Shown piece by piece: positions 8,098 to 16,590 of a stretch of 64,000 bases of DNA. A program made the position numbers and the translations under genes. The stretch is from CAVQFD01 sp963724695. GTDB taxonomy: Bacteria; Acidobacteriota; Vicinamibacteria; Vicinamibacterales; CAVVIG01. Location of the stretch: assembly GCA_963724695.1 (NCBI GenBank), contig CAVRVW010000003.1:186001-250000 (forward strand), written 5' to 3'. Within the stretch, counting starts at the first letter, position 1. Each line of letters begins with the position of its first letter. The notes below the pieces were generated by a model, which was not told the DNA's origin, did not search any database, and saw only the letters and a list, made by a program, of their open reading frames with translations.

Positions 8098-9073
8098 TGA
8101 AAGCTATCTCTGCAAGCAGCACGGACTGCCGGACACGCTGGTCTTCGAGGACATACCGTCGCCGGTCGCGGGGCCGGACGAGGTCGTGATCTCGGTGAAG
8201 GCGGCGAGCCTGAACTTTCCGGACGTACTTGATCATCCAGAACAAGTACCAGTTCAAGCCGCCGCTTCCGTTCTCGCCCGGCAGCGAGCTCGCGGGCGTC
8301 GTCAAAGAAGTCGGTCCCGGGGTGACGCATGTCCGGCCCGGCGACCGGGTCATGGCGGTCACGACCTTCGGTGCGTTCGCGCAGGAAGCAAAGACCGAAG
8401 CGCGCCGTGTCGTGCCCATCCCCGAGGCCATGGACTTCGTGACGGCCTCCGCGTTTCTCTTGACCTACTGCACCTCGGATCACGCGCTCGTGGACCGTGG
8501 CGCGCTGCGGGCAGGTGAGACGCTGCTGGTCCTCGGCGCGGCAGGCGGCGTCGGCCTCGCCGCGATCGAGATCGGCAAGGATTCTGGGCGCGCGAGTGAT
8601 TGCGTGCGCGTCGAGCGACGACAAGCTCGAGGTCTGTCGCGCGCATGGCGCCGACGAGGGGATCAACTACGAGCGGGACGATCTGCGGGAGCGGATCAAG
8701 GAAGCTGACGGGCGGGCGCGGGCCAGACGTCGTCTACGACGCGGTGGGCGGCCGGTTCACGGAGCCGGCGCTCCGGTCGATTGCGTGGCGAGGCCGGCTG
8801 CTGGTCGTCGGATTCGCGGCCGGCGAGATACCGAAGATTCCGCTCAACCTGACGCTGCTCAAGGGCTGTTCCATTGTCGGCGTGTTCTGCGGCGACTTCG
8901 CCCGGAGAGAGGTCCGTCAGTTCGTGGCGCGCGTGGAACAGCTGGGGAAGTGGTACGGCGAGGGGCGGCTCAAGCCGCACGTGCAGGAGACGATGCCCCT
9001 CGAGCGCGCCGCCGAGGCGCTGAACCTCCTGGCGGCGCGTCGAGTGTCGGGCAAGCTGGTGCTGACGGTCTAG
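8097..9073 (+). CDS. Zinc-type alcohol dehydrogenase / NADPH:quinone oxidoreductase family (four frameshifts)
   Basis: Medium-chain dehydrogenase/reductase of the quinone oxidoreductase group. Pieces in different frames join into one family-length protein of about 324 residues: YLCKQHGLPDTLVFEDIPSP, NKYQFKPPLPFSPGSELAGV, the nucleotide loop LVLGAAGGVGLAAIEIGK, GADEGINYE, and GRGPDVVYDAVGG to the stop. Breaks lie near 8105, 8228, 8583 and 8702; the last three are clean one-base insertions. There are no structural zinc cysteines. It likely reduces enones or quinones with NADPH. Its stop overlaps that of the convergent peroxidase gene by 3 bp. Confidence 0.85.
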
Positions 9074-9630
9074 CTGGCCGCGAGGGCCTTGGCGATGGCC
9101 TCGCGCAGCGCCGGATCCTCCGGCGTGATCTTGCTCGGGAAGAACGCCACGATCTTGCCGTCCTTGCCGACGACGTACTTGCTGAAGTTCCAGGCCGGCA
9201 GGTTGCCCGACGAGCCGAGGAACGAGTAGATGGGCGACTGGCCGGCGCCGGCCTTGGTCACGACCTTCTCGAACATCGGGAACGTCACGCCGTAGGTGAG
9301 ACGGCAGAAATCGCCGATCTCGGCGGCGGTGCCAGGTTCCTGCCCGCCGAAGTCGTTGCTCGGGAAGCCGAGCACGTTGAAGTTCTTGCCCTGCATTTCC
9401 TTCTGCAGCTTCTCGAGGCCTTCGTACTGCGGCGTGAACCCGCACTTGCTCGCCACGTTGACGACGAGCGACACCTTGCCGCGGTACATCCCGAGGTCGG
9501 CGGGCTTGCCTTCGAGTGTGTTGGTCTTCATGTCGTAGAACGAGCCCACGTTTCCTCCGGCCGTCTGTTGAGCCGACGGCGCCATGGTGGCGATCCCGAG
9601 AATTGCGCTTGCTGCGATCAATGCTTTCAT
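9070..9630 (-). CDS. Exported thioredoxin-type glutathione peroxidase
   Basis: Reduces peroxides using a cysteine pair. The 186-residue product has a signal peptide (MKALIAASAILGIATMAPSA), the peroxidatic Cys in VVNVASKCGFTPQ, LGFPSNDFGGQEPG, and the resolving Cys in FCRLTYGVTFP, followed by the conserved Trp/Asn in AWNFSKYVV. The usual FPCNQF cysteine is Ser here, so only the canonical Cys pair remains. The ATG at 9630 has AGGAG seven bases upstream. The signal peptide puts it in the periplasm. Leader repeat copy C lies immediately upstream. Confidence 0.9.
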   Translation of the reverse strand: MKALIAASAILGIATMAPSAQQTAGGNVGSFYDMKTNTLEGKPADLGMYRGKVSLVVNVASKCGFTPQYEGLEKLQKEMQGKNFNVLGFPSNDFGGQEPGTAAEIGDFCRLTYGVTFPMFEKVVTKAGAGQSPIYSFLGSSGNLPAWNFSKYVVGKDGKIVAFFPSKITPEDPALREAIAKALAAS

Positions 9631-9651
9631 TCGGTGACTCCTCACTTACCT

Positions 9652-9752
9652 TGCGGCGGGGCCCCACCCCCGCCGCGAACTGACGCCGATCCCTCGCCTC
9701 GGATCTGCCTGTCCTCGGCTCGGGATGGCCGCAGGCGCAAACCTCTTTACTC
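9652..9752 (-). repeat. Structured leader repeat, copy C, upstream of peroxidase gene
   Basis: Read on the minus strand it starts at the AGAGGTTTGCGCCTGCGGCC block and ends in a perfect 9-bp hairpin, GCGGCGGGG and CCCCGCCGC around GTGGGG, followed by AAGGTAAG and a ribosome site. The hairpin ends 22 nt before the ATG at 9630. Confidence 0.88.
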
Positions 9753-10069
9753 TTGCACAGCCGATCAACTGTCTGCACCGCCGATCGCTTGCGCCAGTCC
9801 GCGAATGCCGCCTAAGACGCCGGCTTGCCGGAATCGCGGTTCCAACTCGCCGAGCCACCGGGTAGTGCCGGGGAGTGTCCGGGGGCGGCGGCCCTTGGAG
9901 CGGCGCGTCTCGAGCGTGAGACGGGGAAACGACGCGTAGCGCCAGAAATCCGCGGCAGGTCCGGGATCGCTCGGCGGATCTGCCGCATTTCCCCGACAAG
10001 CCGCGAGCGGAGCTTCCCCGCGCCGTCGACAGGGACGCCGCCTCCGGACGCTCTCCGGCACGCACCTGG
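9753..10069. other. Intergenic stretch without a recognisable gene
   Basis: No frame here shows family motifs. It lies downstream (minus strand) of a duplicated thiolase tail, so it may be flanking DNA of a lost paralogue. Open frames on both strands are Arg/Pro-rich and look like G+C-driven shadows. Confidence 0.5.
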
Positions 10070-10117
10070 TTAGACTCGTTCGAACAGGGCAGCGCCGCCC
10101 TGGCCGCCGCCGACGCA
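10070..10117 (-). pseudogene. Remnant of a second thiolase: C-terminal 15 codons and stop
   Basis: The minus strand encodes CVGGGQGGAALFERV and a TAA. It matches the end of the intact thiolase at 10208-10255 except at a few mostly third-codon positions. Mostly silent divergence suggests it once belonged to a functional paralogue whose 5' part is gone. A hairpin of the leader-repeat type lies directly in front of it. Confidence 0.7.
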
Positions 10118-10131
10118 CAGTTCTTACGCTT

Positions 10132-10152
10132 GCGACGGGGCACCCCCGTCGC
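10132..10152 (-). repeat. Hairpin-only relic of the leader repeat (copy I)
   Basis: Arms GCGACGGGG and CCCCGTCGC pair perfectly around GTG, followed on the minus strand by AAGCGTAAGA, which resembles the AAGGTAAG after copy C. The upstream part of the repeat is missing. Its stem uses a fourth, still fully paired, sequence variant. Confidence 0.6.
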
Positions 10153-10185
10153 GCAGGGCCGCGGGCGCTGTGGCGTTTTCCAGTC

Positions 10186-10265
10186 CGTCACGATGTGCGT
10201 CGGCGCGTCAGGCTCGTTCGAACAGCGCCGCGCCGCCCTGGCCACCGCCGACGCACATCGTGACG
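10186..10265. repeat. Long inverted repeat spanning the thiolase stop codon
   Basis: Arms at 10186-10205 and 10246-10265 are exact reverse complements over 20 bp, separated by 40 bp that hold the last thiolase codons and its stop. One arm is coding (IVTMCVGG region); the other is its inverted copy just past the stop. In mRNA it would form a very stable hairpin over the end of the gene. Confidence 0.85.
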
Positions 10266-11399
10266 ATGCCGTAGCGGGCCTTGCGGCGCTTCATCTCGTT
10301 GGCCAGCGTGCCGACCAGGCGCGAGCCGGTCATGCCGAAGGGGTGGCCGATCGCAATCGAGCCGCCGTTCGGGTTCAGGCGGTCCATCGGCATGCCCAGC
10401 TGGTCGCGGCAGTAGACGACCTGCGACGCAAACGCCTCGTTCAGCTCCCACACGTCGATGTCGCTCGACCTTCAGACCGTGGCGCTTGAGCAGCTTCGGC
10501 ACGGCGAACACCGGGCCGATGCCCATCTCGTCCGGCTCGCAGCCGGCGACGGCGTAGCCGCGGTAGACGAGCAGCGGCGTGAGGCCCGAGCGCCTTCGCG
10601 CGATCGCTCGACATCACGAGCGTGGCCGACGCGCCGTCCGACAGCTGCGACGAGTTGCCGGCCGTGACGCTGCCCTGGCCGCTCTTCTGTCGAAGACCGG
10701 CGGCAGCTTCGCCAGGCCCTCGAGCGTCGTGTCCGGACGGTTGCACTCGTCGCGATCCACGCAGCGCGTCCTCTTCGCCGACCTTCTCGCCGGTCTTCTT
10801 GTCGAGAATGGCGCGGCGCACCTGCATGGGTGCGATCTCGTCCTTGAAGAACCCGTCCTGCTGCGCCTTGGCGATCCGCTGCTGGCTCGACCAGCGAGTA
10901 CTCGTCCTGCGCCTGCCGCGTGACGCCGTAGCGCTTCGCCACCACTTCGGCCGTGTCGCCCATCGCCATGTAGATCCCCGGCACGTGCTCGAGCACCCAC
11001 GGGTTGGGCGACTTGTCGCGCTCCATCATCGTGATCGACTCGACGCCGCCGCCGATGGCCGCGTCGACGCCCTCGTGCAGCACGATATGCGCGGCCTGCA
11101 CGATCGGCCTGAAGCCCGGAGTTGCAGTAGCGGTTGACGGTGACGCCCGCCGTCGTGACCGGCAGCCCGGCGCGGAGCGCCGCGACGCGCGCGATGTTGT
11201 GGCCTGCGGCGCCGTGCGGCTGGCCGCAGCCGAGGATGACCTCTTCGATCTTCCGCCGCGTCGAGCCCGGGCGCCTTGGCCGAGCGACGTGACGGATCGC
11301 ATGCGCGGCCAGATCGTCCGGCCGGGTGATGTTGAACGAGCCACGACGCGACTTGGCCAGCGGCGTGCGGGAACTGGCGACGATGACGGCTTCTCTCAC
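10208..11399 (-). CDS. Acetyl-CoA acyltransferase (thiolase), with several frameshifts
   Basis: Catalyses thiolytic cleavage of 3-ketoacyl-CoA, the last beta-oxidation step, or the reverse condensation. Pieces read MREAVIVASSRTPLAKS at the start, NRYCNSG with the nucleophilic Cys, GGGVESITMMERDKSPNP, GDTAEVVAKRYGVTR, NEAFASQ, GHPFGMTGSR with the catalytic His, and CVGGGQGGAALFERA at the end. Together they give a standard length near 397 residues. At least five one-base indels, mostly insertions, break the frame; all catalytic motifs survive. It lies in the acyl-CoA block, pointing away from the acyl-CoA dehydrogenase. Confidence 0.88.
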
Positions 11400-11423
11400 G
11401 GCGGCGATTGTGACACTAGCCGG

Positions 11424-11560
11424 GGGCTAGAGGCTAGAGGCTAGGGGCTGGAGGCTGGGGCCTAGGAATTGCTGATTGCAAAATGCAAATTGCTGATTGG
11501 ATTGTCCAGTTGCCGCCATGAGCCATGAGCCATGAGCCCTGAGCCATAAGCCTTCTGAGG
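11424..11560. repeat. Intergenic word arrays (GAGGCTAG, ATTGC, CATGAGC)
   Basis: Three short degenerate arrays follow one another: GAGGCTAG-type words (11424-11461), an AT-richer block built from ATTGCTGATTGCAAAATGC (11467-11499), and CATGAGC words (11517-11550). Similar but not identical arrays occur at 12705-12728, 35153-35345, 39985-40080 and 49319-49460. Confidence 0.65.
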
Positions 11561-11576
11561 AGCGCCCGGGCGCGCG

Positions 11577-12500
11577 TCAGCGTGCGCTGGCGCCCGCTGG
11601 CTCCGAGAAGCGCGCAGCGCGGAGAATGTTCGCCATGCCGTAGTTGCCCTCGTGGCAGGCGAACTCGTACATCATCTCGGTGCTGCGCGTCATCGTGAAC
11701 GTGGCAGTCCAGGGCTGGGTGAAGGCCGTGGGGTTGTCGATGGTGTACTCGTAGCGGAGCGCGTTCGGGCCCTCGCGCGTGAAGCGTTCGACCACGCGCA
11801 GGTGCTCGTCGGAGCCCCTGAAGTTGGTCTGGTTCGTGAAGTTCGTCGTCTCGACCACGAGCGTGTCGCCGTCCCAGTGGCCCCGGGAGGCACCCAGCCA
11901 GAACCGGATGTTCGACGGAGGCGGCTTCCGGCCGTCGAGCGGCACGATGCGCGCGTCGTGGATCATCTCTGTGTGCAGCACCACCGACCCGGGCGTCTGG
12001 ATGATCTGCAGATTGTTGTTGTAGGGGCCGGGCAGGATGGGCGGCCCTCCACTGAACACCAGGCAGCGCTCGCCCACGCTGAGGTCTTCGGGGCCGTCGG
12101 CCGGACCCTGCCGCTCCTGCGCACGCCTGGCCGCGCTCTGCCTGGCCGCGGCCGTCAACGCCGGCACGCGCCCGTCCGGCGGATCGATGATGAGCGACGT
12201 GCGCCGATCGGCGCCGACTTTCGTGCCGTAGTCGAGCCATTCCGGCGGATGAACGGTCTGGTTTCGGGCGATGCGCTCCGCGGTGCGCCGCTCGAAGTCG
12301 GCGGCTTCGTCGGCGGTCAGAAACGGCTTGCCCTCGAACTCCTTCGGACGCTCGAGCGGTGTCGCCGTGCCGAAGTACCACGTGCCCTGCAGATCGGGAT
12401 GGCCATCGACGGCGTGCGACTGAGCCGCGGGTGTTCCTCCCGAGACGGCGAGGGCCAGGGCGAGAGCGGCGCCGGCGAAACCGACAGTGCGGCGGTTCAT
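11577..12500 (-). CDS. Conserved secreted protein of unknown function
   Basis: The product of about 307 residues has a signal peptide (MNRRTVGFAGAALALALAVS) and a mature region with HPDLQGTWYFGTATPLERP, RTSLIIDPPDGRVPAL, GPYNNNLQIIQTPG, WDGDTLVVETTNF and FACHEGNYGM. I know this pattern only as a family of secreted proteins common in acidobacterial genomes, with no assigned function. I chose the ATG at 12500 because it places leader copy D 22 nt upstream, matching the spacing at the other copies; ATGs at 12512 and 12509 are also in frame. It ends before a word array. Confidence 0.7.
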   Translation of the reverse strand: MNRRTVGFAGAALALALAVSGGTPAAQSHAVDGHPDLQGTWYFGTATPLERPKEFEGKPFLTADEAADFERRTAERIARNQTVHPPEWLDYGTKVGADRRTSLIIDPPDGRVPALTAAARQSAARRAQERQGPADGPEDLSVGERCLVFSGGPPILPGPYNNNLQIIQTPGSVVLHTEMIHDARIVPLDGRKPPPSNIRFWLGASRGHWDGDTLVVETTNFTNQTNFRGSDEHLRVVERFTREGPNALRYEYTIDNPTAFTQPWTATFTMTRSTEMMYEFACHEGNYGMANILRAARFSEPAGASAR

Positions 12501-12521
12501 CGAGGTCATCATTTCTCACTC

Positions 12522-12658
12522 TGCGGCGGGGCCCCACCCCCGCCGCGAACTGACGCCGATCCCTCGCCTCGGATCTGCTCGTCCTCGGCTCGACCTTCGA
12601 CGTTGCTCAGGTCGACCCTGAGCCTGCCGAAGGGTCGGAGGCGCAGACCTCTCTAGAC
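12522..12658 (-). repeat. Structured leader repeat, copy D, carrying an inserted REP palindrome
   Basis: The 3' part is identical to copy C, including the perfect GCGGCGGGG/CCCCGCCGC hairpin. The 5' part is interrupted by a REP-like palindrome (12594-12633), so this copy is about 35 bp longer than the others. It lies directly upstream of the secreted-protein gene. Confidence 0.85.
12594..12633. repeat. REP-like palindrome inside leader copy D
   Basis: Outer arms CCTTCG and CGAAGG enclose GCTCAGG (12605-12611) and CCTGAGC (12617-12623). It is the same family as the palindrome inside the kinase gene at 42367-42400 and the half-sites at 6983 and 40346. Confidence 0.75.
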
Positions 12659-12744
12659 TTTTCGCGGCCCGTTCGGATGGCCCACAGCTTACGGCTACGT
12701 CCGCCAATCAGCAATCAGCAATTAGCATTCATCAATTCTCGTCA

Positions 12745-13326
12745 CTATTTCACTACGGGTCCGCCTGCGCGGTCGTCGGGGACGAAGCGGTCGCGGGCCG
12801 GCATGGCGACCTTGGGCAGCGACGCCTGGTCCATGACGGCGGTCTCCGGAATCACCCCGTTCCTGAAGAGCAGGAAGGCGACCAGGCTGTAGGTCTCGTC
12901 CGGCGCCAGCGTGCCAGGCTGGCCGAAAGGCATCGACCGCGACGTGTAGTCGTACAGCGTGGTCGCGTACGGCCAGTAGCTGCCGATCGTTCGAACCAGC
13001 CGCGGGTTGGTCGCGAACGCGAAGCTGTCGCCGTCGTTCCTGCCGATCAGCCGCTCCGCCGATCCGCCCTCGCCGTTTGCGCCATGGCACGCGGCGCATT
13101 TGGCCGCGTAGACGCCGGCGCCCTCGGCGGCCGTTCCACGCCCGGCCGGCAGGCCGCGGCCGTCCGGCATGACGTCGATGTCCAACGCCCGCACCTCATC
13201 AGCTGTAGCCGGCCGTCCGATCCCCAGCGGGGAGGTGGGCGCCTGGGCAGAGCCCAGGCGCACGGCAGCGGACGTCACGAGGCACGCGAACAGCATCGTC
13301 TTGAGCAAGGTCATGCCGGCGGTCAT
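12745..13326 (-). CDS. Secreted c-type cytochrome, partner of the SoxC-like enzyme
   Basis: The 193-residue product has a signal peptide (about residues 1-26), a single heme site KCAACHGANGEGG, and a C-terminal MPFGQPGTLAPDETYSLVAF in which a Met could be the axial ligand. The ATG at 13326 overlaps the stop of the molybdenum enzyme gene (ATGA). This gene pair matches sulfite/sulfane dehydrogenases, where a molybdopterin subunit passes electrons to a monoheme cytochrome c in the periplasm. The role as electron acceptor is inferred from the coupling. Confidence 0.87.
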   Translation of the reverse strand: MTAGMTLLKTMLFACLVTSAAVRLGSAQAPTSPLGIGRPATADEVRALDIDVMPDGRGLPAGRGTAAEGAGVYAAKCAACHGANGEGGSAERLIGRNDGDSFAFATNPRLVRTIGSYWPYATTLYDYTSRSMPFGQPGTLAPDETYSLVAFLLFRNGVIPETAVMDQASLPKVAMPARDRFVPDDRAGGPVVK

Positions 13327-14604
13327 GCCGACCCTCCTGCCAGGCGAACCGTTCCATCCCGTCCGACGCGCCACGCGCGGATGTTGTTGAAGTGATACGA
13401 GGTGCCCGGTCCGCGCGCGGCCACCAGCGCGTCGGTGGTTGGCTGCACGTAGCCAGTCTCGTCGGCCGCACGGCTCATGAGCACCGCCTCCGCGCCGTCC
13501 CACCGCCACGGCAGACGGAAGCGCGTATGGCACTTGGGCAGCACCGGCTCGTCGAGCGTCGCGGCCCGCCACGTCCTGCCCCCGTCCGCGCTGACATCGA
13601 CGCGCGCGATCTGTCCGCGCCCGCTCCACGCGAGCCCTCGAATTTCCCACCAGCCGGGGCCCGTGAGCCTGTCCGGCGACGCGGGCTCCGTGATGACCGA
13701 CTTGGCGTCCATGACGAAGCTGAACATGCGCGCCGTGCCGTCAGCGAGCGGATCCGTGTACTTCGACGTTTCCTCCCGCGTCATGAACGGCCGGTCTGAC
13801 AGCTCGAGGCGTCTGAGCCACTTCACATTCGAACTGCCCTCGAAGCCGGGCAGGAACAGCCGGACCGGGTATCCCTGTTCGGGCCGGATGGCTTCGCCGT
13901 TCTGTGCGTACACCACCATCGCATCGTCGTACGCCTTGGCCATGGGAATGCTGCGCGTCATGACGGCGGCGTCCATGGCTTCGGCCAGGAACCACGCGGC
14001 CTTCGGCGAGGCGCCGACCTCGCGGAACAGCGTCGACAGCGGCACGCCCGTCCACTCGCTCGTGCTGGTGAGGCCGTCGATCTGCTGCGGCGTCACGTCC
14101 AGATCCGCGGCGTCGCGCCTGAACGCGCGGCCGCCGTTGCCCGAACACTCGAGGAACCGAATGACCGACCTGGCGGGGAAGCGCTTCAAGTCAGAGAGCG
14201 TGAAGACAATCGGCCGCTCGACCATGCCGTGGATGAGCAGCGAGTAGCGCTCCGGATCGATCGCCGGAACGCCCGGCGTGATGGCGCTCGAAGTGGAGAT
14301 CCGCCGGCGTGATGATGCCGGTCAGATCCTGGAGAGGCGTCTGCGACGATGTGCGCCGCGCGCCGCCACCCATCGACACCCGCGAGGGCCGCTCGAAAGG
14401 CGAGCGCGCCCCGACGTCGGTACCGCCGGGGCCCTGGATCTTCGTCGGATCCGCCGGCACCCGCGCGCGGGCCGCCTGGTCCGCCGTCTGGCCCGCGATC
14501 GGCGCAACGGCGGCGCCGACAATGCCTGCTGCCCCTGCCAGCAGCGCCCGGCGCCGTGACACCTTCGACGACCGACCGCGCGCCGAACGAGAGGAGTCAG
14601 ACAT
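13323..14604 (-). CDS. Tat-exported molybdopterin oxidoreductase, SoxC/sulfite oxidase family (one frameshift)
   Basis: Periplasmic molybdenum enzyme of the sulfite oxidase fold. The N-terminus MSDSSRSARGRSSKVSRRR followed by a hydrophobic stretch is a twin-arginine signal. The molybdenum ligand Cys is in RFLECSGNGGRAF, and WTGVPLSTLF, YPVRLFLPGFEGSSNVKWL and the Ig-like dimer domain GRGQIARVDVSADGGRTW follow. One extra G near 14274 separates the first 110 residues from the rest (HFERHHAG continues as VPAIDPERYSLLIHG). Family length is about 427 residues. The downstream cytochrome is coupled by ATGA. Substrate may be sulfite or another sulfur compound; sox genes are otherwise absent here. Confidence 0.86.
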
Positions 14605-14623
14605 GGGCACACCATCCTTCACT

Positions 14624-14715
14624 GGCGGCGGGGCCCCACCCCCGCCGCGAACTGACGCTGATCTCTCGCCTCGGATTCGCACGTCCTCGGCTCGAGATGG
14701 CCGCAGGCGCTGGCT
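14624..14715 (-). repeat. Structured leader repeat, copy E, upstream of SoxC-like gene
   Basis: On the minus strand it runs from GCGCCTGCGGCC to a perfect GCGGCGGGG/CCCCGCCGC hairpin with loop GTGGGG, followed by CAGTGAAGGATGG. The hairpin ends 20 nt before the ATG at 14604. It directly abuts the 3' end of the serine hydrolase gene. Confidence 0.88.
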
Positions 14716-14720
14716 TGGCT

Positions 14721-15981
14721 TCAGGCTTCGAGTCCCCGTACGTTCGTGATTGCCTGCGATGCGACGACGGAGAAGAGCGGCCGGATGTTGAAGTGGCTGT
14801 ACGGACTGATCTGGATCAGCATGATCGGGATGAGCTCTTCGACCGGGTCGATCCAGAAGATGGTGCCCCAGGCGCCGCCCCACGACCACGTGCCGACCGA
14901 CAGGGCGTCCGGCGCCTTGGCGCGATCGAGAAGCACGGCGCCCCCGAGGCCGAAACCGTAGCCGTCGCCGCGCACGTAGACCGCGCTTGTCCGTGCCGAT
15001 ATGGTTCTCGAACATCAGGTTCACGGTGTTCTTGCCGAGCAGCCGCACGCCGTTGAGCTCGCCGCCATTCAGCAGCATCTGCGAGAAGCGGAAGTAGTCC
15101 GCGGCGGTGCCGTTCAACCCCGCGACACCGGGAAAGTAGGTGGTCGGCTCACGGAACTCCGGCTTGCGGAAGAGCGAGATCTTGCCGCCCTCGCCAGGGC
15201 TGTACACCGCGGCCACGCGGTCGACCTTCTCCCGGGGCACGTTGTAGAAGGTGTCGCGCATGCCGAGCGGCTCGAAGATCCGCGTGCGCAGGAACGCGTC
15301 GAGCGTCATCCCCGAGATCTTCTCGACGAGGATGCCGACGTAGTCCGTCGACGCGCCGTACTGCCAGCGGTCGCCCGGGTGGAAGGCGAGCGGGATCGGC
15401 GCGGCGCGCTCGATCGCTTCGCCAAGCGTCGCCGGCCTGGGTCTGGCCTGCCCTTGTCCCTGCGCGGGCGCCCCGGAGGCCGGAGGTTCGAGGGACAACC
15501 CTGACGTGTGCGTCAGCACGTGGCGGACCGTGACCGGTCGTGCCGGCCTGACCAGCTGGCCCTCGACCAGCACCTGTTTGTTGGCGTACGACGGCAGCCA
15601 CTTCGAGATCGGATCGTCCAGCAGGAACTTGCCGTCTTCCCACAGCATCATGAGCGCCGTGGACACGATGGGCTTGGTCATCGACATCAACGTGAAGATC
15701 GCGTCGCGCGGCATCGCCTGCTGCGCTTCCTTGTCGCGCCACCCCTGAGCCTCGTAGTGGACGACCTTCCCCTTGCGCGCGATGAGGGTGACGCTGCCGG
15801 CGATCTGGTTGGTGTCGATGTACTCCTGCATGTACGCCTTGACGCGCTCGAGGCGTTTGGTCGACATGCCGACCGATTCAGGGCTGGCGATGGGCAGGTC
15901 GGACTGGGCTACTGCCGCGGGACCCGCCAGAGCCGCAGCGATACCGACTACACCGGCGACGGCTAGCATCAGTCTCTTCAT
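14721..15981 (-). CDS. Secreted serine hydrolase, class C beta-lactamase family (one frameshift)
   Basis: Penicillin-binding-protein-like esterase or peptidase. It has a signal peptide (MKRLMLAVAGVVGIAAALAG), the nucleophile motif SMTKP (S near residue 98), a YGAS in place of the usual YxN, and LSVGTWSWGGAWGT near the third motif. One extra base near 14983 separates ENHIGTDKRG from the last 80 residues (GDGYGFGLGGAVLL to GLEA). Total length is about 419 residues. Members are often annotated as beta-lactamase but many are esterases, and substrate cannot be assigned. Leader copy F lies upstream. Confidence 0.86.
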
Positions 15982-16001
15982 GGCGTCATCTTTCTTTACT
16001 T

Positions 16002-16083
16002 GGCGCCGGGGCCCCACCCCCGGCGCGAACTTACACCTCGCCTCGGATTCTCAGTCCTCGGCTCGGCATGGCCGCAGGCGCTT
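16002..16083 (-). repeat. Structured leader repeat, copy F, upstream of serine hydrolase gene
   Basis: Shorter copy that lacks the GGCGTC block. The hairpin is the variant GCGCCGGGG/CCCCGGCGC with loop GTGGGG, then CAAGTAAAGAAAG. It ends 21 nt before the ATG at 15981. Confidence 0.87.
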
Positions 16084-16128
16084 CTGTCGGGGACCTATCC
16101 CCAAGTCCCACAGTCCCAAGTCCCAAGT

Positions 16129-16590
16129 TCAAGCGACGTAGTATCTGACCACCCATTCGACCACCGCGCAGGGCTTGTCGCCGCCCTCCCGTTCCAGCGT
16201 GATCCCCCAGATCACTTGCGTGCCGCCGTCCTTGATCTCCTCGAGGGCGACGAGCGCAAAGCGTGCGCGGACGCGCGAGCCGGCGGGAACCGCGGTGATG
16301 AAGCGGACGCGGTTCACGCCGTAGTTGATGGCCATCTTCACGCCCTCGAACGAGAAGGTGCGGCGGATGAGCACGCTGGCGAGCGAGAGCGTCAGGAACC
16401 CGTGCGCGATCGTGGTCTTGTACGGCGATTCCTTCGCAGCGCGCGCAGCGTCCACGTGGATCCACTGACGATCCTCGGTCGCCTCGGCGAATTGCGCGAT
16501 CCGCTCCTGGCTCACGTCGAACCAGTCGGAGACCGCCACCTCTTCGCCGAGCCGGTTCCCGAGCGCCGCGAGATTCCGGATCTCAGTCAT
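16129..16590 (-). CDS. MaoC-like enoyl-CoA hydratase (hot-dog fold)
   Basis: Hydrates trans-2-enoyl-CoA. The 153-residue product has DWFDVSQERIAQFAEATEDR, the hydratase motif QWIHVDAARA with catalytic Asp/His, and TTIAHGFLTLSLAS. The ATG at 16590 lies 8 bp inside the end of the upstream fusion gene, so both are translated from one message. With the fusion protein and the thioesterase it forms a three-gene acyl-CoA operon. Confidence 0.9.
   Translation of the reverse strand: MTEIRNLAALGNRLGEEVAVSDWFDVSQERIAQFAEATEDRQWIHVDAARAAKESPYKTTIAHGFLTLSLASVLIRRTFSFEGVKMAINYGVNRVRFITAVPAGSRVRARFALVALEEIKDGGTQVIWGITLEREGGDKPCAVVEWVVRYYVA

Noticed and set aside
8497..9939. Long plus-strand open frame spanning the oxidoreductase end, the peroxidase gene and leader copy C.
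   Set aside because: It is antisense to the peroxidase with clear family motifs and itself shows only Arg/Ala/Gly-rich composition.
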